The translations under genes and the position numbers were made by a program. From NCBI GenBank assembly GCA_021628825.1, contig JAJXRY010000001.1, forward strand, positions 682,001 to 746,000: 64,000 nucleotides of DNA, read 5' to 3'. Shown in pieces: positions 57,683 to 64,000 of this stretch (within the stretch, counting starts at the first letter, position 1; each line of letters starts with the position of its first letter). Origin of the DNA: Lachnospiraceae bacterium. Its GTDB lineage: Bacteria; Bacillota; Clostridia; Lachnospirales; Lachnospiraceae. The notes below the pieces were generated by a model. It saw nothing but the letters and a program-made list of their open reading frames with translations, was not told where the DNA came from and made no database searches.

Positions 57683-59186
57683 CAGGTAAGCCCTCCTTCC
57701 TGTTTTGCTTTCTTCTGTGCCCGGCAGGCTTTGATTTTCTTTTTCAGGAAATATTTATAAACAAGTCCGAATACAATGAGTATTCCGAGAATCGTCATAA
57801 ACACATTCATGTTCTCGGTAAGGATCTCATTCCGGTAACGCTTCCATGCCACGGAATAATATTTCCGGTTCATGCCAAGCTCTAAGTACTTCATCGCGGT
57901 TTTATTCTCACCTGCGGTCAGATATGCCTTGCCGATACCGCTGTTTGCAAGCTCATTATTCTCATCGAGCTTCAATACCTGTTGCCAGATATCAATGGCC
58001 TGCGTCTCATCTCCGTCATATCGTAATCCCACAGCTTCATTGATGAGGCTTCCGTACTTCGTTGCCGAAAACTTCATGATCGCACCGTAATAAGAATCGA
58101 GAACGACCAGCTCATCATCCACCATTTCAATGGCAACCGGTGTTGTGAAGGTTCCCTCCTGCGTTCCGAGTCCACCGAAGATATACAGAAGATTTCCTTC
58201 CTTATCGTAGGTAAAGACTCTGCCCCGCTTACGGTCAAGCAGGGAATAGATGCCTTTGTCCCGGTAAACCACATCGGTAATCTCACTTGGCCCGCCATAC
58301 TTTCCGTTCTGGATCACCCAAAGGTCTCCGCCGACGTTCTGGTTTTCCCCCTTCTGGATCACGTCCTTTCCCTGAGGATTCAGTCGTCTTACCGCCTGCT
58401 TTCCTTCCGAGTCAATGTTGGTTGCATAGATGAATCCGCCCGGATCCACATCCATGCCGGTAAATTCGGTTGGAATATAAAGCTGCTGTTTGGAACGCTC
58501 TTCCTTCGTTGCAATCTTTCTCCAGAACTTTTCCCAAAGAGTAATCTTAACCTCGATCGTTCCGTAATATCCGGTGAAGCTTCCATCGCTTTCGAAAAGA
58601 AGAATTCCCTCGAAGGCGTTTCTGGAAATCACATAAACACGGTCTGCATAATCTACCGTTACCTTAATTGGAATAAAATCAAATCCTTCCTCCAGAATTT
58701 CAGACTGCGGATTCTCAATAATCTTGATAAACTCTCCTTCCGGTGTCAGGACCACGATCCGCTTATGCATGGAATCTGCCACATACAGTGCTCCGTTCTC
58801 GGAGACGCATACTCCGTAAGGCTGATCGAAGCTGTCCTGTTTTCCGTCATTTACAAAGCTGTCAATAATCCGGATGGTCTGCGTCATTTCATGATTCAGA
58901 ACAACAATCCGGTTGTTCTTGGTGTCCGCTACATACACCTCGCCGTCCGGTGCTACACACAAATCCTGCGGTTCCACAAAATTCGTGGTTCCAACATTCT
59001 GTCCGGTCACGGAACCGTTCGGGACATAGGCTGCCGGTGTCTCTACGATATATTCACGGTAATTGTAATTATAGGTATCATACGGAAGTTCATCTGCATA
59101 TGCATTCACGGAAATTCCGGTTGCTGCTACCACTGCTGCACCAAGGAGAGCGGCTGTTCTTTTTTTATGATTGTCGTTTTCTTCAT
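57682..59186 (-). CDS. Secreted, membrane-anchored NHL beta-propeller/TPR protein (frameshifted start)
   Basis: About 500 residues. Signal peptide ALLGAAVVAATGISVNAYA, then NHL-type blades (PQDLCVAPDGEVYVADTKNN, QPYGVCVSENGALYVADSMH, EFTGMDVDPGGFIYATNID, YSLLDRKRGRVFTYDKEGNL, TPVAIEMVDDELVVLDSYYG), a TPR-like region AIDIWQQVLKLDENNELANS and IGKAYLTAGENKTAMKYLEL, and a C-terminal helix VFMTILGILIVFGLVYKYFL with a basic tail. ATG 59186 follows AAGGAGGGG; an A run near 59163 breaks the frame. It would stand outside the cell, anchored at its C-terminus. Confidence 0.85.
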
Positions 59187-59202
59187 CTCGCCCCTCCTTA
59201 CA

Positions 59203-60104
59203 TCAGTCTTTCATACCGGACGTTGTCATGGTTTCAAGGACATTGCTCTGACACGCCAGGAAGAAGATAATCGGCACCGCCGCCACAACAAAGGTAACGG
59301 CCGCTGCTGCACCGGCTCTCGCTGTACCTCCCGCTGCGATCTGCTGGAGTGCAAACTGCAGCGGCTTTAACTGTTCATCACGTAAGAACATGCTTCCGGT
59401 ATTGCCCCACATCTGCTGGAACTGAAAAAAATGGCCAGCGTCAGCCATGCAGGCTTTTACATTCGGCATAACGATCTTCCAGAATACCTGATATTCGGAA
59501 GCGCCATCGAGTCTCGCCGACTCCATAAGGGAGGTCGGGAGCTGCTCCATAAACTGCTTCATCAGATAAAGTCCCATACCATAGGAGCAAGCCGGAAGGA
59601 TCAACGCCAGGTAATTGTTATTGATACCGAGCCAGCTGATAATCATATAGTTCGGAATCTGGGTAACCGTCCAGGAAAACATCATGGATAAGACAACCAT
59701 GTTAAACAAAAGCTTCTTTCCCGGGAACTCGTGCTTGGCAAGCGGGTAAGCTGCCAGGGAGGCTAAAATGACATGCCCTACGGTTCCAAAAACCGGTAAT
59801 GATAATCGTATTTAAGATATATCTGGAAAACGGCACCCACGAATCACTCATAATGGAGAACAGATCCGTGAAGTTTTTCCAGGGTAGGGTTCCGCACGAA
59901 AATCTTCGGTGGAAACTGGTAAATCTCATCGAGCGGTTTTAAACAGTTGTTGATAATCATGACAAGGGGAAGCGCCATAAACACGCCACAAATTGCCATA
60001 ACAAAGAACAACAGGCTGTTTCCGGCCATGGAACGGTTTAATTTCTTCTGTCTGGGTTTGAAGAATCGATACTTTTTTTCTTTTTCATATAATCTTTTTG
60101 CCAT
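59203..60104 (-). CDS. Carbohydrate ABC permease, MalG type, set B (frameshifted)
   Basis: About 300 residues: SLLFFVMAICGVFMALPLVM, YQFPPKIFVRNPTLEKL, WVPFSRYILNTIIITGF, KLLFNMVVLSMMFSWTVTQI and the EAA loop MESARLDGASEYQVFWKIVM. Three pieces with breaks near 59870 and 59795. Immediately downstream of its partner permease (TAGATG). NHL follows 17 bp later. Confidence 0.92.
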
Positions 60105-61034
60105 CTATTCTCCCACCCTTCCTAATAATTTCTGAACCAGCTTATTGGTACCAACCATGAGCAGGAAAAGAACCGTCGCAATTGCGGATGCATAACCCAT
60201 ATCGAATCGGGTCGAGCCATAATCCAAAAGGTGGGTTACCACGGTTGCACCTGCATAGTTTACAGAAGGATTACCGGCAAGCTGTATGGAAATATCCGCC
60301 ACCGCAAAGGACTGGGTGATCTGCATTACCGCACCGAACATCAGCTGCGGTTTCATGGCCGGAAGGGTAACATACCACAATTCCTGCCAGCGGTTCTTCA
60401 CTCCATCCAGTGCAGCCGCTTCATAAAGGCTCTTATCTACCGTCTGTAACCCAGCGATAAAGGAAAGGAAACCGGTACCTAAGGAAAGCCACAGCTGAAC
60501 CACGATCAGACAGGGAAGAATATACTTTGCATCCTGCATCCACAGCTTCTGTTCATTGATGATTCCCCATTTTAAGAGAATACCGTTTAAGTAACCGTAA
60601 CGGTCACCGGATAAAATGAGGCTCCATACCATGTAGGCATTACCACAGATGGACGGTGCATAAAAGATCAGGGTAAGCACCGTACGGATCCTGCTGGAAA
60701 ACTCGTTGATGATCCATGCAAACAACAGACAGAGCAGGTAACTGATCGGTCCGGTTACCACCGCAAAGATCAGGGTGTTCTTTAAGGAGATCAGGAATAT
60801 ATCATCCTCCAGAAACAGCTTGATGTAATTGTTCCAGCCGTTAAAAGTCGGCCATTCCAGCATATTAAAATAGGTAAAGCTCAAACAGATGGAGGTCAGT
60901 ACCGGCAGGACCGTGAAGAGGAAAAACAAAATAAAGTAAGGAGCCAGCATGATGTAGCAGGCTTTATTCTTTTTTATCTGGTAGCGAAGCGTTCCATGCT
61001 TCTTTGCTACCGCCAAAGCTTCATTTGACGCCAT
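60105..61034 (-). CDS. Carbohydrate ABC permease, MalF type, set B
   Basis: Intact, 309 residues, six helices: YIMLAPYFILFFLFTVLPVL, WPTFNGWNNYIKLFLEDDIF, APSICGNAYMVWSLILSGDR and the EAA loop KSLYEAAALDGVKNRWQELW. The stop of the upstream binding-protein gene is directly followed by this ATG (TAAATG). Only moderate similarity to the set A permease, so the two sets are distinct and not a recent duplication. Confidence 0.95.
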   Translation of the reverse strand: MASNEALAVAKKHGTLRYQIKKNKACYIMLAPYFILFFLFTVLPVLTSICLSFTYFNMLEWPTFNGWNNYIKLFLEDDIFLISLKNTLIFAVVTGPISYLLCLLFAWIINEFSSRIRTVLTLIFYAPSICGNAYMVWSLILSGDRYGYLNGILLKWGIINEQKLWMQDAKYILPCLIVVQLWLSLGTGFLSFIAGLQTVDKSLYEAAALDGVKNRWQELWYVTLPAMKPQLMFGAVMQITQSFAVADISIQLAGNPSVNYAGATVVTHLLDYGSTRFDMGYASAIATVLFLLMVGTNKLVQKLLGRVGE

Positions 61035-64000
61035 TTATCTGTCCTCCTTCTGCAGATCTTCCAAGGTTGCAAGACCAAATTCTTTTCGCTTATAGGTAAT
61101 CTCATCGTTGATGTAAAGTACCTTATCCATCAGTTCTTCCCTCGGTGATGCGGTATCGGTATCCGTTGTTACCGTGTAGAATGCGTTGTTTACATTACGC
61201 CAGGAATAATAACCGCCCGGCACCTGTGGAATACCCTTTACCCAGGTAAAGGCTTCGGACAATGCCTCGTATGTATCCACCGGCCACGGCATGTTCTCAA
61301 AGGCTTCCTGATTGGCGGTTGCCACTCTGGCCGCAGATCCCATTAAGGATTCCATTTCCCGGTCAAATAAGGTCTGTACCTCTGCGGAGGTCCACCATTT
61401 TAAGAACTCCCAGCAGGCATCCTTTTCTTCCGTATCTGCCATGATCATGCTGGCAAGTCCGGTACATCCAACCGAATGGTCAACGGTTCCGTCTTCCTTT
61501 ACGGTTCCGGGAACTACGGTGAAGTCCCAGAGTCCTGCAATATCCGGAGCGGAAACCTCTAAATTGTTATACGTTGTATAATCGGCAATGATGATCGGAC
61601 ACTCACCGGTACGGAAACGCTCTTCCACGCTCGTCGTCTTATCCAGACCGTAATCGGTGTAGTACTCGCAGTATTCCTTAAAGGTATTGACTGCAATGTC
61701 CGAATCCAGTGCGGAGGAAATTCCTCCCTCGTTGTAATACTCTCCACCATTCTGGTAAAGCAGCATCGCATAAACCTGTTCGGTCGGCAGCATACCGAAT
61801 TCCATCTGATTCTTTGCAAGCACAGACATCGTTACCTTTACTTCATCCCAGGTCTGCGGGATTTCCATGCCAAGTTCTGCCAGAATATCTTTACGGTAGA
61901 ACATTACCGGGAAGGTCTGTGTTTCCGGAAGTGCATAGACGGAACCGTCAAATCCAAACGCCGTCAGTGCACTGTCATAGAACCGCCCGGATACGCTGTC
62001 AAAGTCTTCAAACTGTGTCAGATCCAGTACCGCATTACGAAGTCCGTAGTTAACCGGTGTATCGTTCCCGGTATTCAAAAACCGCTCCGGCAATACCGTT
62101 CGTATTTGCAACCTGGATTGCCACATCCGGTCCCTCTCCTGCCAGTTCTGCACGAAGCAGGGTATTCATATCGACAAGCTGTACATTCACATTAATGCCA
62201 TACACACTGGTAAAAGACTCATCAATCAGGGACCGGATAACATTCGCCTGATCCCGTCCGGTTCCAACCCAGAGTGTAATGGTCGTTGCATCACTCTCTT
62301 CAGAATCCGTTGCTCCTAACGAGTTATAGTCAATAATGAAGGAATAGAACAGTCTGCGGATTTCATATACGAGTTTATCCCAGAAGGAATTGTGTTCAAT
62401 CTTATTTGTCTTACCGGGGGAATACACCTGAATCCGGTCAATCTGTAACGGCTGCCGGATCACCTGTGTAATCCAGGTACCGCAGGCTCGTACATTCTGC
62501 TTATAAGTAGATACGACCTTTACAAAACGTTCTTCATCAGCAATCAGATAATCAAGCTGATCCCGCATGGTGATCAGTACGGTTTCCTTATCGGAGGTCC
62601 GTCCAGAGGCTGCGCGGAGATCTAAGATCGCCTGATCCAGCTGATCCCTTACGGCGGTCATTTCTGCGCTCAGTCCCGGGAGTGAGGCTTCGATCTGATA
62701 GTCACGGTAGGTATCGGGTGATACACCGGTGATACGGATGACCTTACGGTAAATGGCATTCAACTGGGAAACACAATCCTGTACACTGGAAATAACTTCG
62801 GAGAAATCACCAAGCACCACTTCCATTCGTAAAGTATGGGTTCCTTTTTCCAGATAAAAGTCATAGGGGGTTCCGTCTGCATCGGAGAGCACATCGCATC
62901 TCCACTGGGAATCGTAGGTAAATCCATAATCTTCCATTTCCTTAAAAGGAACTTCCCCGTCAATTGTAATCTTTCGTGATACATAAATACCGCGCATAAA
63001 GCTCTGCTTATCGAACAGGGAAATATTGACGTAACCGCTTTCCGGCACTTCAAACTCCCATTCCATCCATTGTCCCGCATCCGACCAGCTTTCTCCGCCG
63101 ATCGTATTGTTCAGGAGTTCCTTCGCACTTGCCGGATACACCGCCGGCGAAGACTGATCCTGTTTCGGATAAAGCATCTGGGAAGAGGTCTTTGTAACAT
63201 TTTCTGCCTGAATCGTGATGTTTACGTCGGTCGTTGCCTTTGCACCATCGGCTTCCCACTGTTTTCTGACTTCTTCATAGGACTTCACGGTTTCGGAATT
63301 TTTCAAAACCAGCTTATGAAGCAGCATCGGCTCTCTCTGGGAATTCATGGAAATCGTATGTGTCCCCTTTGTCAGGTATACACATAACGGCGTCGTAATA
63401 TAGCCGTTGCTGTCATACAGGCTTGCCGTTACCCATTCCGGAATTTCCACGGAAGTCGGTTTCATGTCGTTATTCTGATTATCCTTATTCCAGACAATAT
63501 CATACACTCCGTTTGCAAAGCTCTCCTGTGCCACATCGGTAGACCAGACTCTGGAGAACTCAATCAGCGACAGTTCTCCGTAAGGAAGTTCTCCATCAAT
63601 AAAGAAGCTTCTCTGAATTTCGGAGTTCTTGCCTTCTACCGGATAATATTCAACCTGAAGTTCATACATACCTTCTTCCGGAACGTCCACTTTAAATTCA
63701 ATATAGCCGTTTTCACTGGTCAGCACGCTGTCTCCCGGCATTCCTTCATAATCGGAATAAATCTCCGGTGTCTTTTGGCGGTCGCCTTCCATATAACTGA
63801 TGTAATCTGAAGCATTGATCTCAATCGTAGTTTTCGGATAAGCAGCTCCTGCATGCTCATTCAGATATTCCATGAAACCGGGAATTTCATCGGTTACAGA
63901 ATATGTACTGACAATCCCTCGTGCTTCCTGCTGTGTTAAGGATGCTTCTGCTGCAGAAACATTCAGACTGCCAATCTGCAGCGACGCTGCAATCTCCGCC
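61035..64000 (-). CDS. Sugar-binding protein fused to carbohydrate-binding-like modules (5' end beyond window, frameshifted)
   Basis: At least 985 residues; translation stays open to base 64000, where SLQIGSLNVSAAEASLTQ looks like a signal-peptide cleavage area, so the start is just outside. Two CBM6/35-like sandwiches follow: KTTIEINASDYISYMEGDRQ with EFKVDVPEEGMYELQVEYYP, and VNITIQAENVTKTSSQM with SWSDAGQWMEWEFEVPESGY. A helical linker precedes a family-1 binding domain (ATTITLWVGTGRDQANVIRS, AELAGEGPDVAIQVANTNGI, FDGSVYALPETQTFPVMFYR, ACWEFLKWWTSAEVQTLFDR). Break near 62095. Unusual fusion of binding modules to an importer subunit. Confidence 0.88.

Noticed and set aside
1..64000. tRNA, rRNA, phage or integrase genes
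   Set aside because: Looked for cloverleaf arms, rRNA-like tracts and integrase motifs; none could be supported.

Overview
The window looks like chromosome from an anaerobic, spore-forming Clostridia of the Lachnospiraceae type. Evidence: a complete six-gene Rnf complex, the redox repressor Rex, a SleB-type spore cortex hydrolase, an FtsK/SpoIIIE and TepA pair as in Firmicutes, a Clostridium-type Re-citrate synthase, several zinc-ribbon/one-TM proteins typical of this family, and a large ATPase-less sugar ABC locus with YesL, DUF5696 and Yip1 proteins. No rRNA, tRNA, CRISPR array, prophage or transposase was seen. Most genes lie on the minus strand.

Many genes are split into two or more frames, and nearly every break I examined falls in a run of 4-8 identical bases. 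One added or removed base restores a full-length, well conserved protein. I therefore annotate them as single genes and treat the breaks as probable assembly/read indels, not decay.

Layout: 1-4314 ftsK, tepA and a membrane protein; 4370-5657 metY behind a MITE-like element; 5842-9523 yebC, a CBS protein, mazF and nnr; 9602-11023 a coiled-coil protein and rex; 11130-11316 a dispersed palindrome, a terminator and a structured intergenic element; 11320-14771 an operon of Re-citrate synthase, a GntR regulator and NADP-isocitrate dehydrogenase, with a palindrome on its promoter; 14978-18163 a zinc-ribbon membrane protein and a GH3 glycosidase; 18389-22523 PEP carboxykinase, two small membrane proteins and a divergent Si-citrate synthase; 22608-24836 thrC and sleB; 24999-28302 an AP2/HNH-like protein, a GH25-like protein, apbE and a STAS protein; 28529-33550 a cluster of zinc-ribbon proteins; 33599-33752 a perfect 25-bp hairpin and a ten-unit pentanucleotide repeat; 33833-39264 the rnfCDGEAB operon and a small membrane protein; 39504-47165 an RNase H-like protein, cheR, rpsA-ispH-cmk, an HI0933-type flavoprotein, and RpiR and TetR regulators.

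From 47366 to the end runs one colinear minus-strand locus: a solute-binding protein carrying carbohydrate-binding-like modules (cut by the window edge), two permeases, a membrane-anchored NHL propeller/TPR protein, a Yip1 protein, DUF5696, two more permeases, a lipoprotein with three 128-residue repeats at an exact 384-bp period, a second solute-binding lipoprotein, YesL and a LacI regulator. It reads as a double-importer glycan capture system with no ATPase of its own and no classical glycosidase, and is the best candidate here for an undescribed system.

Functional links: Re-citrate synthase and Icd give an oxidative route to 2-oxoglutarate; PckA supplies or drains oxaloacetate; Rex and Rnf handle NADH and ferredoxin; ApbE could attach FMN to the SGAT motifs visible in RnfG and RnfD.
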